A DNA stretch of 64,000 bases from Clostridia bacterium (GCA_017435385.1 JAFSFB010000005.1:1-64000), one strand, 5' to 3'. Positions 26,648 through 35,253 are shown, counted from the first letter of the stretch. Numbers and translations: made by a program. The notes: a model not told the origin generated them from the letters alone.

Positions 26648-28138
26648 TCATAGCGGAAGACGGAATATGAATTCCGTGAAATCGCCGACGTTGCTTCGTG
26701 CTTCGATCTGACCGCCGTGAAGCTCGATGATTGTTTTGCAAAGATAAAGTCCCATGCCTGCACCCTTGACATCGTAGCTTCTTGATTTGTCAACTTTATA
26801 AAACCTCTCAAATATTTTATCGATTTCTTCGGCAGGTATACCTTTTCCGCTGTTACGGATCTTAACAATTATTTTTTCCGAATCCGATTTTGAGTTTACT
26901 TCGATATATCCTCCCTCGGGAGTGAATTTGACAGCATTGTCAATCAGATTGTAAACGACCTGATTTATCATATCCTTGTCAGCGGTTACGGGATTTGCTC
27001 CGAATTCGTCAAGACCTCTGATTTCGATATGCTTTTTATCGAGAAGCTGTTCAAAGCCGAGAAGAGTTCTGAAGAGCATTTCGGAAATATCGAAGCGAAC
27101 GGGATTGATGTCCAGCTCGCCTGCTTCAAGCTTGCTCATGTTGAGCATGCCCGTGACAAGCCTTGAAAGCCGTTTGACCTCATCCGAAACGATCTTCAGA
27201 TACTGATTCTGCTTTTCTTCTTCGATCGTTCCGTCGAGAATTCCGTCGATGAATCCGCCGATCGTTGTCATCGGGGTCTTGAGCTCGTGAGAAACATTTG
27301 AAACGAAGCTTCTGCGGCTCATTTCAAGAGTTGCAAGAGCCTGCGCCATGGTGTTGAATGCCTGAGCCAGCTCTGCGATCTCGTCGCTGTTATTAAATAT
27401 GGAATTTGGAGTTGAAATTCTTTTTGAAAAATCTCCGCTTGCATAAAGCTTTGCCGCCTGTGACATTTCACGCAAGGGCTTCGTGAGCTTGTATGAAACA
27501 AGATAAACGATAATGAAGTCAAGCGCAAGGGCAAACAGAGCCGCAAAGAAGAACATTCTGAAAATTCCGAGGATATACGGAGCAAGACCGTCAACAACGG
27601 GCTGAACGGCATAAACAACGCCGAGCACATCGTCGCCCGCTCTGATGGGTGCACCGACAACGAAGCTGATATCGTGAAGAGCTCCGTCGAGATCGCTGAT
27701 ATCGCCGACTACGCCGATCATCGATTTTTTCAGAGTTTCTCCGGATATTTTGTATTTACCGTGAACCATGCAGCTGCCCGTATAAAGCGAGAGGTTTGAT
27801 TGCAGATTCTCTTTGCAGTAAACAACATCGCCGAGATGGTTGACAATGAAAATATCCGCATCGACCGCATCCGATGTCTGCATGAGAGTGTTGCAGATAA
27901 GCTTGACGGAAATAATGTTGATCCCTTCGGAAAAGTCATTCTGCAGGGTATTGCTTGTGCTTTGAGCAACGCTGATTGCGTTTTCGCCCAGAAGGTCCAT
28001 TTTTTCTTCCATCCAGAGCTTTGATACCAAAAGCAAGAGAGCTCCGCCTAAAAAGACGAAGCTTGCAAGGATTATTGAAATTGTGACGAGCAGGTATTTA
28101 CGGAAAAGACCTGATCTGAATTTGCTGTTTCTTGACAC
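26648..28138 (-). CDS. Sensor histidine kinase with HAMP domain
   Basis: 496 residues. Two membrane helices (about 15-38 and 190-215) enclose a 150-residue extracytoplasmic sensor domain; then HAMP, HisKA with H284 in SHELKTPMTTIGGF, and HATPase with NLIDNAVKFT, GKGIPAEEIDKIFERF and GAGMGLYLCK. The GTG start at 28138 follows GGGGTG. The gene begins 22 bases after the response regulator, so the two form one operon. The signal is unknown; the adjacent HtrA protease suggests envelope stress. Confidence 0.92.
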   Translation of the reverse strand: MSRNSKFRSGLFRKYLLVTISIILASFVFLGGALLLLVSKLWMEEKMDLLGENAISVAQSTSNTLQNDFSEGINIISVKLICNTLMQTSDAVDADIFIVNHLGDVVYCKENLQSNLSLYTGSCMVHGKYKISGETLKKSMIGVVGDISDLDGALHDISFVVGAPIRAGDDVLGVVYAVQPVVDGLAPYILGIFRMFFFAALFALALDFIIVYLVSYKLTKPLREMSQAAKLYASGDFSKRISTPNSIFNNSDEIAELAQAFNTMAQALATLEMSRRSFVSNVSHELKTPMTTIGGFIDGILDGTIEEEKQNQYLKIVSDEVKRLSRLVTGMLNMSKLEAGELDINPVRFDISEMLFRTLLGFEQLLDKKHIEIRGLDEFGANPVTADKDMINQVVYNLIDNAVKFTPEGGYIEVNSKSDSEKIIVKIRNSGKGIPAEEIDKIFERFYKVDKSRSYDVKGAGMGLYLCKTIIELHGGQIEARSNVGDFTEFIFRLPL

Positions 28139-28160
28139 GGATGTTCACCCCGCAGGAATA

Positions 28161-28850
28161 TCAGTCCTTGGTTTCAAATTTATAGCCGACGCTCCAGACT
28201 GTTTTGAGTTCCCATTTTTCGGAAACACCTTCGAGCTTTTCACGCAGACGCTTGACATGAACGTCAACCGTTCTGGAGTCGCCGTAATAGTCGAAGCCCC
28301 AGACTTCGTCAAGAAGCTGATCTCTTGTGAAAACTCGGTTGGGGTTGTTTGCAAGATGATAGATGAGCTCGAGCTCTTTGGGCGGTGTGTCAACCTTTTT
28401 GCCGTCAACCCTGAGCTCATAGTTTGTGAGGTTGATCGTGAGCTTGTCGAAACGGACCTCTTTGATGTCTGTCTTTTCGGTTGAGCCCGTTCTTCTGAGA
28501 ACAGCCTTGATTCTTGCCATGACCTCTTTTGCATCAAAGGGCTTTACAACATAGTCATCGGCACCGAGCTCGAAGCCGAGAACCTTGTCGAAGGTTTCGC
28601 CCTTGGCGGTAAGCATGATTATGGGCTTGTCCGAAAACTTTCTGACTTCACGGCAGACCTGCCAGCCGTCAAGCACGGGAAGCATGATGTCGAGCAGCAT
28701 GAGGTCGGGAGAAAGCTCCTGAAACATTTTGACTGCTTCGCCGCCGTTGTTTGCGATAGCAACCTCATAGCCGTCTTTTTCGAGATAAAGGCGAAGAAGC
28801 TCGCAGATATTGCTGTCATCATCAACAACAAGAATTCTTTCTGATGCCAT
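28161..28850 (-). CDS. OmpR/PhoB-family response regulator
   Basis: 229 residues: receiver domain with acidic pair DD (10-12), phospho-acceptor D54 in LMLLDIMLP and K in MLTAKGE, then a winged-helix DNA-binding domain with ELIYHLANNPNRVFTRDQLL and GDSRTVDVHVKRLR. Pairs with the downstream kinase. GGGGA precedes the ATG. Confidence 0.95.
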   Translation of the reverse strand: MASERILVVDDDSNICELLRLYLEKDGYEVAIANNGGEAVKMFQELSPDLMLLDIMLPVLDGWQVCREVRKFSDKPIIMLTAKGETFDKVLGFELGADDYVVKPFDAKEVMARIKAVLRRTGSTEKTDIKEVRFDKLTINLTNYELRVDGKKVDTPPKELELIYHLANNPNRVFTRDQLLDEVWGFDYYGDSRTVDVHVKRLREKLEGVSEKWELKTVWSVGYKFETKD

Positions 28851-29014
28851 TTAAAATCCCCTCCATGGAATGTTTTACACTTATACACAACTGTAATAAC
28901 CGTTATTAACAGTCTACAATTCTAATTATAAGTAAAATTATAAAGTAATTATGAATTCTCGAAAAATAATTTGTAACATATAGCCGCAAAAATGAACAAA
29001 CTATTAAGGCGAGT

Positions 29015-30046
29015 TTATTTCACTGAGAATCTGAAAACGGTGCAGGAAGTGAATTTTTCGCCTGCATCGACGGTGCACTGCGGGAATTCGGGCATATTGG
29101 GAGTGTTGGGATAGAACTGGGTTTCAAGGCAGAAGCCCGCATTTCTGATCAGCGGATCACCGTTCTTGCCGATTTTCGTTCCGTCAAGGAAATTGCCCGT
29201 ATAAAGCTGAACGCCGCAAAGATCGGTGAACACCTCGAGGAATCTTCCGCTTTCGGGTTCATATGCGGTTGCAATCGGTCCGTCGGAGTCATTAAGGCAG
29301 AAGTTATGGTCATAGCCCTTGCCGATTGCAAGCTGGTCATCGTCTGCATCGATATCCCTGCCGATGGGCTTTGCCGTTCTGAAATCAAAGGGTGTGCCTT
29401 CAACAGAACGGATTTCTCCCGTGGGAATGCTGTTTTCGTCAATGGGAGTATATGCATCGGCGTTGATCATCAGCTCGTGAGCAAGAATGTCGCCCTTGCC
29501 TGCAAGGTTGAAATACGCATGGTTTGTCATGTTGATAACCGTCTTTTTGTCGCTGACGGCAGAGTATTCGATTTTGAGAGCGTTATCCTCGTGAAGAGTG
29601 AATGTGACCTTGAAATCGACCTTGCCGGGGAAGCCCATTGCTCCGTCGGGGCTGGTGTAATTCATTTCGATCGAGTTATCGTCAACGATAAACGCTTTCC
29701 AGACAGCGGTTGAAAGCTCTGCACCGCCGTGAAGGCAGGTGATGCCTTTTTCGTTTTTCTCAACATTGTATTCAACGCCGTCGATGCTGAACTTTCCGCC
29801 TGCAATACGGTTTGCGTATCTGCCGACAGTCATGCCCTGATAATCGGAAAATTTTTCATGTCCTTCAAGCGTGTCGAAGCCCGAAAGAACATCGGCAAAA
29901 TTGCCGTTTTTGTCCGCAACATAAATGCTGTTGACGGTTGCGCCGTAGGTAAGAATATCGACAGCGGTTTCGGATGAGTTGCGAAGAGTATAGATATCAA
30001 CGGCTTCGCCTTTTGCCGTTGTTCCGAAAAAGTTTTTGACGATCAT
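29015..30046 (-). CDS. galM: Galactose mutarotase (aldose 1-epimerase)
   Basis: Interconverts alpha and beta anomers of aldohexoses (and often arabinose). 343 residues with GRYANRIAGGKF, catalytic His in NMTNHAYFNLAG and the catalytic Glu in GFCLETQFYPNTPN. ATG 30046 is preferred over 30052 on ribosome binding site spacing (AGGAG). Stands alone; may serve the arabinose-releasing enzymes elsewhere in the window. Confidence 0.95.
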   Translation of the reverse strand: MIVKNFFGTTAKGEAVDIYTLRNSSETAVDILTYGATVNSIYVADKNGNFADVLSGFDTLEGHEKFSDYQGMTVGRYANRIAGGKFSIDGVEYNVEKNEKGITCLHGGAELSTAVWKAFIVDDNSIEMNYTSPDGAMGFPGKVDFKVTFTLHEDNALKIEYSAVSDKKTVINMTNHAYFNLAGKGDILAHELMINADAYTPIDENSIPTGEIRSVEGTPFDFRTAKPIGRDIDADDDQLAIGKGYDHNFCLNDSDGPIATAYEPESGRFLEVFTDLCGVQLYTGNFLDGTKIGKNGDPLIRNAGFCLETQFYPNTPNMPEFPQCTVDAGEKFTSCTVFRFSVK

Positions 30047-30198
30047 AATCATTCTCCTGTTAATTTAAAACATTATTATATATTTTATTCTATCATCGGC
30101 AAAAAAATTTGTCAACATTATTGCGGTTATTGTGACGCTTGCCGAGGCATACTATTGACGAGCCCGAGAACATCGGGCAATTCAATCCGAAAGGCAGA

Positions 30199-30354
30199 AT
30201 GAAAATGGATAACAGAAACAACCAGAACAGCTTCCCCGGCAATCAGAAGAATTGCCCCGACAGCCAGAACAGCAAGAATTCACAGAACAACAGCCAGAAC
30301 AAGAACAGAAACAGCAACGCTCAGCAGAAGAAGGATAAGAAGGAAGAATTCTGA
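30199..30354 (+). CDS. Small Asn/Gln/Ser/Lys-rich protein, function unknown
   Basis: 51 residues, about half Asn, Gln, Ser or Lys, no hydrophobic segment, ending in a Lys/Glu tail (KKDKKEEF). ATG 30199 follows AAAGG; an ATG two codons later is also possible. A hairpin (GCCCGA 30162-30167, TCGGGC 30173-30178) precedes and a strong terminator follows, so it looks like a real transcribed unit. The composition suggests a disordered protein, of the kind made as small spore-associated or stress proteins; I do not recognise it. Confidence 0.55.
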   Translation: MKMDNRNNQNSFPGNQKNCPDSQNSKNSQNNSQNKNRNSNAQQKKDKKEEF

Positions 30355-30365
30355 CCGAGCAAAAG

Positions 30366-30395
30366 GGGCGGCACCGAAAAGGTGCCGCCCTCGGA
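30366..30395 (+). terminator. Terminator after the Asn-rich small gene
   Basis: GGGCGGCACC (30366-30375), loop GAAAA, GGTGCCGCCC (30381-30390). Very stable stem but only a weak T tail. Confidence 0.65.
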
Positions 30396-30431
30396 CTTTC
30401 GTTAAAGTCGCTGAAACATAAACTAAAAGTG

Positions 30432-30947
30432 TTATTGCTTCGCATTTGCCGCAGTTGTCGGTGCGGATTGCGTCGGGAACTCAAAGGAATGAACGAAACC
30501 GTTCTGTTCGAGAGAGCAGATATCTCCGCCGATAACGATGCCGTTGCAAACGAGAATGTTCGCCTGAACATAACCCGTCTTGTCTTCGTATGACGGATAG
30601 TTGAGAATGTCATATGTCCATCTTTTTGCTCTCATGCCCTTATAGGGTTCAAGATCGAAGCCTGCCGCCTTGTTCATTTCGGCATATTCGGAATAACCGA
30701 GGGAGAAATCCGAGGGAATAATGATCTCTGTTACCTCAACGGGATCCTGAGAGAATTTCCAGCCGAACTGCGAAAGGAATGCCGCCCTCTGCTCTGCGTT
30801 TTCCGCTTTGAGGTTGACAGTCGGATTTGCTGCGGCAGGGGAATCGCTTTTGCCGATAACCGTGACAACAGCAACAATAATTGCAATTATTGCGATAATG
30901 AGAACCGCTATCTTGCTTTTTGAGGTTTTGACTGAATACACAAACAT
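30432..30947 (-). CDS. DUF4830 membrane-anchored protein
   Basis: 171 residues: an N-terminal membrane anchor (about residues 12-33, AVLIIAIIAIIVAVVTVIG) and an extracytoplasmic domain with the DUF4830 pattern, FLSQFGWKF, IIIPSDFSLGYSEYAEMNK, GFDLEPYKG, NYPSYEDK and IGGDICSLEQNGF. Function of the family is unknown. ATG 30947 follows GGTGA; the first ten codons of the longer frame are dropped. Lies 44 bases after a phosphodiesterase gene on the same strand, possibly one transcript. Confidence 0.75.
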   Translation of the reverse strand: MFVYSVKTSKSKIAVLIIAIIAIIVAVVTVIGKSDSPAAANPTVNLKAENAEQRAAFLSQFGWKFSQDPVEVTEIIIPSDFSLGYSEYAEMNKAAGFDLEPYKGMRAKRWTYDILNYPSYEDKTGYVQANILVCNGIVIGGDICSLEQNGFVHSFEFPTQSAPTTAANAKQ

Positions 30948-30991
30948 AAAATCACCGCCTGACAAATAATATGCCATGACGGTGATTTTTA

Positions 30992-31450
30992 TTACAGATT
31001 CATTTTTAAAAGCATGATCCCCGAGGGAGTGATGTCGATCGCACCGTATTCTCCGTATCTTGCCGAACCCGGATTCATAACATAGAGTCCGTCGCTGTAA
31101 TCGGTAACACTTTCGTGAGTGTGACCGTATAATGCAATACGGGCTCCGAGAGAACGGGCCTTTTCACGAAAAGCCGATGTGCCGTGCTTGACATATTCCG
31201 TGTGACCGTGGGAGCAGAAGATCTTTACTCCTCCGAGAATTACAGTTTCGTTGAAGGGGAGCATGGAGGCGAAATCGCAGTTTCCGCAAACCTGAATGAC
31301 TGTTTTACCCTCGAGAAGATCATCCATGCCGTACATATCTCTTTCTCCGTCACCGAGATGAATGACAGCCGATGCGTTTTTGTGGAGCATAAGCGCATCT
31401 CTGATATATCTGCCTGTTCCGTGCGAATCCGAAAAAACAAGAATTCTCAA
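30992..31450 (-). CDS. YfcE/MJ0936-type metallophosphoesterase
   Basis: 152-residue calcineurin-like phosphodiesterase of the YfcE family. Metal motifs: VFSDSHGTGRY, HLGDGERD, CGNCD, CSHGHTEYVKHG and LYGHTHE. Small size and motif order fit a cyclic- or phosphodiester hydrolase of unknown natural substrate. A TTG at 31450 is chosen because GGAGG lies 8 bases before it; another TTG two codons upstream is too close to that site. Confidence 0.85.
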   Translation of the reverse strand: MRILVFSDSHGTGRYIRDALMLHKNASAVIHLGDGERDMYGMDDLLEGKTVIQVCGNCDFASMLPFNETVILGGVKIFCSHGHTEYVKHGTSAFREKARSLGARIALYGHTHESVTDYSDGLYVMNPGSARYGEYGAIDITPSGIMLLKMNL

Positions 31451-31517
31451 TGCCAAAACCTCCGTTCTATAACCAATCGGATCATCATAATTATACTATA
31501 GAAAAGGCGGTGATTCA

Positions 31518-31721
31518 ATGAGTAAAGACAAATTTTCCGTCGATGAGCTTCTTGCCATGAAAAACAGACCGACCGACGAGGTGCTCGGAGCTGTCGGTCA
31601 AAGGCTCTCCGAAGAGAAGAGGAATGAGCTTTTCCGCATTCTCGGAGATAAAAAGGCACTCGGGGAACTGCTGAACAGCGAGCAGGCAAAGCAGTTGATG
31701 AAAAAATTCGGCGGTGAATAA
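31518..31721 (+). CDS. Small protein of unknown function, 67 aa
   Basis: Predicted all-helical, soluble and charged (MSKDKFSVDELLAM start, EQAKQLMKKFGGE end). GGCGGTGA precedes the ATG. First of three short tightly packed genes (gap 11 bases to the next). No family recognised. Confidence 0.7.
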   Translation: MSKDKFSVDELLAMKNRPTDEVLGAVGQRLSEEKRNELFRILGDKKALGELLNSEQAKQLMKKFGGE

Positions 31722-31732
31722 CGGGTGATGCC

Positions 31733-32086
31733 ATGGATAATATAAATGACATCATTTCAAGTCTGACGGATGACGATATCGAAAATCTCAGAGCTGCCGC
31801 CGAAAGCTTTTTCGGGGGAAGGGATGAAAAGAAGGAAGAAGCACCGCCGTCGGGATCGATGCCCGATTTATCATCGATTCTCGGGAACGCACGGATGATG
31901 GCGAAGATTTCTTCGGTAATGAGCATGATGAATAAGCAGGATAACCGTGCAGAGCTTATAAAAGCCCTGAAGCCTCTGCTGAGCGAAAAAAGGAGAAGGC
32001 GTGCCGACGATGCGATTCAGATGCTCAGACTTTTTGAAATTCTGCCGATGATGGGGCAGCTGATGGGCGGCGATAAGAATGACTGA
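31733..32086 (+). CDS. Small protein of unknown function, 117 aa
   Basis: Acidic N-terminus (NDIISSLTDDDIENLRAAA), Pro/Ser-rich linker with FFGGRDEKKEE, then a Met-rich helical half: MMAKISSVMSMMNKQD, ELIKALKPLLSEKRRRRADD, MLRLFEILPMMGQLMGG. The C-terminal amphipathic pattern suggests self-association or membrane contact. Overlaps the next gene by 8 bases. No function assigned. Confidence 0.72.
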   Translation: MDNINDIISSLTDDDIENLRAAAESFFGGRDEKKEEAPPSGSMPDLSSILGNARMMAKISSVMSMMNKQDNRAELIKALKPLLSEKRRRRADDAIQMLRLFEILPMMGQLMGGDKND

Positions 32087-32240
32087 AAATGTTTTCCGGC
32101 TTGTTATGCCTGCGCTGAAGACGGAGATCAATAACGGAACCGGCGACAGAAACCTTGTTCTGCCGCTTGTTCTGCTGCTTGCCGCCGATTCGGGCGACAT
32201 GCCGCTGATCTTAAGTCTGCTCTATATTATCATGCAGTAA
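32079..32240 (+). CDS. Small hydrophobic protein of unknown function, 53 aa
   Basis: ATG at 32079 overlaps the stop of the preceding gene by 8 bases, which argues for translational coupling. Translation starts MTENVFRLVMPALKTEI and ends with LVLLLAADSGDMPLILSLLY plus IIMQ, stop TAA 32238-32240. The C-terminal half could form one membrane-associated helix pair. Short enough to be missed by length-filtered gene finders. Third gene of the set. Confidence 0.6.
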   Translation: MTENVFRLVMPALKTEINNGTGDRNLVLPLVLLLAADSGDMPLILSLLYIIMQ

Positions 32241-32249
32241 AAATCGGGG

Positions 32250-32278
32250 TTGAAAAAAACTGATTTATATTGTAGAAT
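32250..32278 (+). promoter_or_regulatory. Promoter for the TSCPD gene
   Basis: TTGAAA (32250-32255), 17-base spacer, TAGAAT (32273-32278). Confidence 0.6.
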
Positions 32279-32305
32279 ATAAAAGCTCAGGAAAGGAGAA
32301 ACATT

Positions 32306-32554
32306 ATGGTTTATAAATACAGAACAAAAGGGACCTGCTCCCGTTCAATCGAATTTGAACTCAACGACGGCATTCTCGGAGATGTCCGTTTTGAGGGAGG
32401 CTGCAACGGCAACCTCAAGGGAATTGCTTCTCTCGTCAAAGGGATGAAAGCCGAGGAGGTCATTGAGCGATGCAGCGGAATAAGCTGCGGTTTTAAAAGC
32501 ACATCATGCCCCGACCAGCTCGCAAGAGCATTGAAGGAAGCTCTCGGAGAATAA
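32306..32554 (+). CDS. TSCPD domain-containing protein (TIGR03905 type)
   Basis: 82 residues containing the eponymous TSCPDQLARALKEAL near the C-terminus and four cysteines (CSRS, GGCNG, CSGISCGF, TSCPD). The TSCPD domain also occurs at the C-terminus of some ribonucleotide reductases; the free-standing form, common in Clostridia, has no assigned role. Cys spacing suggests metal or redox function (inference). Confidence 0.85.
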   Translation: MVYKYRTKGTCSRSIEFELNDGILGDVRFEGGCNGNLKGIASLVKGMKAEEVIERCSGISCGFKSTSCPDQLARALKEALGE

Positions 32555-32561
32555 AAAAATC

Positions 32562-32600
32562 AGGCTTGTATGGATCAATTGATCCACACAAGCCTTTTTT
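32562..32600. terminator. Bidirectional terminator between TSCPD and DUF4474 genes
   Basis: AGGCTTGT (32562-32569) with ACAAGCCT (32588-32595), enclosing the palindrome TGGATC-AATT-GATCCA; T-run on both strands. Confidence 0.8.
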
Positions 32601-32606
32601 GTTTCA

Positions 32607-33758
32607 TCAAAGAATAACATTAACGAGAAGAACTGCGATGGAGAACAGATTGACAAAGGGAAGAATGATGGGGAAAAGCGGGAGCGCAGCAAGACTCGTG
32701 AGGAAGCCCGTGCTGACCTTGATAAACATTGTGCTTTCAGCCTCGGAGATATCCTGCCAGCTGAAGCTGATATCGCAGCCGTCAAGGAAGAATTCGTCCG
32801 TGTCGATTCCGTCTTTGCTGTCTGCGGTTCCGAAGCCGCATTCTTTGAGTCCGTCTGCAACAAGACCTGCCATTTCTTCGTTCTTGAAGGTGATCCTGCC
32901 CGTCAGACGAAGCTCATCGGCAGGCTCTTCCTGTCTGAGGTGACCGTTCTTGAAGCCTGTGCACCACCAGTAATAATCGTAATCTCTCGAAAACTCTCTT
33001 ATCCATTCGCCGTTGAGCTGCTGATGCCAGAGAGTCATTTCCATTTTGAGCCAGTCCTCTTCTGCGGGGCAGGCGAACATTGTCCAGAAGCCGACGCCCT
33101 CATCTGAATGAGGTCTGTTATAGATGCCGATCTCTCCGCCGTAGAAGATCATGCCGTACTGACCCTTCCACATCTGGAGCATCCAGTCTTTTTCTTCGTA
33201 TGTGAAGAAAATTCGGATATAGTCATATTCAAGAAGAATATAGGGGGAAACGAAATCGTAGATCTTTCCGAATCCGAAATTATACTGCCACGCCTGCTTA
33301 TCGTTGGTGTAATAATAATCGTCGATATAGCTGTACTGATAGCTGAGTATCTGGCGGTTTTCGAGAAGGTTTCTCAGGAAATTCTTGTTTTTGATAACAT
33401 TGATTGCGAATTCGCCGTTGAGGGTTTCGCCGTCAACAACCGCCGTTGCTCTGATAATGACCTTGCCGACGCTGATGCCACGGACAACGCCGTTTTCGTC
33501 AACCGTTGCGATTTCTTCATCGGATGAGGTCCAGATGATTTCGGGCTGAGTTTCAACATTCGTTACCGAAGCTGAGATCTGAATGGTTCTCAGAACAGCA
33601 ACGGAGATTCCGCTGCTTGACAGAACGAGCGCATGACCCTTGCTTTCTGAGGGCACATCGGCTTCGTCAGCAAACGCATTCAGGGGCATAGCGGATGCGA
33701 TCATGATTAAGGCAATAATAGCCGAAATCATTCTGATAACGGTGTTTTTTCTTTTCAT
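32607..33758 (-). CDS. Exported BIG2 plus DUF4474 protein with C-terminal hydrophobic segment
   Basis: 383 residues. Signal peptide (MKRKNTVIRM start, cleavage after NAFA), a bacterial Ig-like group 2 domain (about 45-115; PEIIWTSSDEEIATVDENGVV and GKVIIRATA), a DUF4474 domain (WQYNFGFGKIYD, FTYEEKDWMLQMWKGQYG, GGEIGIYNRP) and a C-terminal hydrophobic stretch of about 35 residues that could anchor it. DUF4474 is a Clostridia family without known activity. ATG 33758 follows AGGAG. Confidence 0.8.
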   Translation of the reverse strand: MKRKNTVIRMISAIIALIMIASAMPLNAFADEADVPSESKGHALVLSSSGISVAVLRTIQISASVTNVETQPEIIWTSSDEEIATVDENGVVRGISVGKVIIRATAVVDGETLNGEFAINVIKNKNFLRNLLENRQILSYQYSYIDDYYYTNDKQAWQYNFGFGKIYDFVSPYILLEYDYIRIFFTYEEKDWMLQMWKGQYGMIFYGGEIGIYNRPHSDEGVGFWTMFACPAEEDWLKMEMTLWHQQLNGEWIREFSRDYDYYWWCTGFKNGHLRQEEPADELRLTGRITFKNEEMAGLVADGLKECGFGTADSKDGIDTDEFFLDGCDISFSWQDISEAESTMFIKVSTGFLTSLAALPLFPIILPFVNLFSIAVLLVNVIL

Positions 33759-33833
33759 AAGCTTTCTCCTGTAATTTTTAGAATGACACTTAATTATATT
33801 ACACAAATGTTTCTAAATTGTTAACAAATTCCA

Positions 33834-33865
33834 AAAGCAGACATTATGGGGATAATGTCTGCTTT
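33834..33865. repeat. 14-bp perfect inverted repeat between divergent genes
   Basis: AAAGCAGACATTAT, loop GGGG, and its exact complement. It lies 76 bases upstream of the DUF4474 start and 75 bases before the zinc transporter -35, away from any gene end, and lacks a proper T-run. It could be an operator or a stray terminator. Confidence 0.6.
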
Positions 33866-33939
33866 AACAGGGACGTCTTTGCAAAGTCAGCATCCGATCT
33901 TGCAGAAAACAGAGCAGCGTTTTGTTATGCAGCAAACTG

Positions 33940-33968
33940 TTGATGAACAAAAAAATATGTGATATAAT
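33940..33968 (+). promoter_or_regulatory. Promoter for the ZIP transporter operon
   Basis: TTGATG (33940-33945), 17-base spacer, TATAAT (33963-33968). Confidence 0.75.
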
Positions 33969-34006
33969 ATAATAGAATAAAAAAGACTACTCTTCGGAGG
34001 CTGCAT

Positions 34007-34765
34007 ATGGAAATGGTATTGCTTACCGCACTCGGAGTCGGCGGTGCAACGGTCATCGGTTCGGTGATCGGTTTTATATTCAAAAAAATATCTCATAAGT
34101 TCAGCGATATAGTGCTTTCGTTTGCGGCGGGCGTCATGCTTGCGGCGGCGGTTCTTGGTCTGATTATTCCGTCGGTCGAATACGGCGGAAAATTCGGAAT
34201 ACTTGTCACGGTTGCGGGAATATTTACGGGAGCTGTCTGCCTCAATCTGATCGACAGACTCGTGCCCCATCTTCATAAGCTTGTCGGTTCGGATATCGAA
34301 ACGCACAAAAGAAACGCAAATCTTGACAAGGTTCTTCTTTTTGTGACTGCGATCGCAATACATAATCTCCCCGAGGGTATTGCGGCGGGAGTCGGCTTCG
34401 GCTCGGGAAACACAACGGAGGCTTTTCTTATAGCGGGCGGTATAGCGCTGCAGAATATCCCCGAGGGTATGGTTATTATCGGCCCGATGCTTTCGGCGGG
34501 AGTCAGCCCGAGAAAGACCTTTATCAGCGCCATGATAACGGGGCTCATTGAGGTTCTCGGAACGCTTATCGGATATTTTGCCGTCAGCGTTGCTTCTGCT
34601 GTTCTGCCCTTTGCCCTTGCGTTTGCGGGCGGCACGATGCTTTATGTTGTCAGCGATGAAATGATTCCCGAAACTCATTCTCACGGAAACGAAAGAGGTG
34701 CAACCTATGCGCTGCTTGTCGGCTTCTGCGTGATGCTCGTTTCGGATGTTCTTCTCGGAGGTTGA
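34007..34765 (+). CDS. ZIP-family divalent metal transporter
   Basis: Imports Zn2+ or other divalent cations. 252 residues, eight predicted membrane helices, with the two metal-coordinating helix motifs HNLPEGIAAGVG and QNIPEGMVIIGP typical of the GufA/ZupT branch, and HLHKL in the cytoplasmic loop. Two bases before the rhodanese lipoprotein gene, so the two are co-transcribed. Confidence 0.93.
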   Translation: MEMVLLTALGVGGATVIGSVIGFIFKKISHKFSDIVLSFAAGVMLAAAVLGLIIPSVEYGGKFGILVTVAGIFTGAVCLNLIDRLVPHLHKLVGSDIETHKRNANLDKVLLFVTAIAIHNLPEGIAAGVGFGSGNTTEAFLIAGGIALQNIPEGMVIIGPMLSAGVSPRKTFISAMITGLIEVLGTLIGYFAVSVASAVLPFALAFAGGTMLYVVSDEMIPETHSHGNERGATYALLVGFCVMLVSDVLLGG

Positions 34766-34767
34766 AA

Positions 34768-35229
34768 ATGAAAGTAATATTTAAAACGCTTTCTCTGTTT
34801 CTTGCGGCTGCTTTGCTGATAACCGCATTCGGCTGCGGCAGAGAAAAGGATGATGCAAAGGATGAAACCGAAATGAATTTCACAAAGAACGCAGACGGAT
34901 ATTATCAGATCTCGGCATCTGAAGCGCATGATATAATGGTCAGGGAAAGCGGCTATGTGATCCTTGATGTCAGAACGGAAAGCGAATTCAACGAGGCGCA
35001 TATTCCCGATGCGGTTCTTCTTCCCGATTACGAGATAACCGAAAGGGCGGCGGAGCTTCTGCCTGACAGGGACAGAAAGATTCTTGTTTACTGCCGCAGC
35101 GGCAGACGGAGCAAGAATGCGGCGGCGGAGCTTGCGGCCATGGGATACACAAACATCTGGGAATTCGGCGGAATAATCGATTGGCCGTATGATGTTGTGA
35201 CTGACGGAGAAAATCCGCAGGCAAACTGA
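34768..35229 (+). CDS. Rhodanese-domain lipoprotein
   Basis: 153 residues. Signal peptide with lipobox ITAFGC (lipid on C23), then a rhodanese domain with ILDVRTESEFNEAHIPDA and the active-site loop VYCRSGRRS (C109). It should be a membrane-tethered sulfurtransferase-like protein facing outside; whether it moves sulfur or binds metal/oxyanion is not known. ATG 34768 follows CGGAGG. Possibly in one operon with the acyltransferase 24 bases downstream. Confidence 0.9.
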   Translation: MKVIFKTLSLFLAAALLITAFGCGREKDDAKDETEMNFTKNADGYYQISASEAHDIMVRESGYVILDVRTESEFNEAHIPDAVLLPDYEITERAAELLPDRDRKILVYCRSGRRSKNAAAELAAMGYTNIWEFGGIIDWPYDVVTDGENPQAN

Positions 35230-35253
35230 TTCCCGAGGAATTGAGGAGAAAAA

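Noticed and set aside
33887..34684. 265-aa open frame on the minus strand overlapping the ZIP transporter
   Set aside because: Its translation is Lys/Arg/Ser-rich with no domain, and the plus-strand frame encodes a clear ZIP protein with promoter and ribosome binding site.
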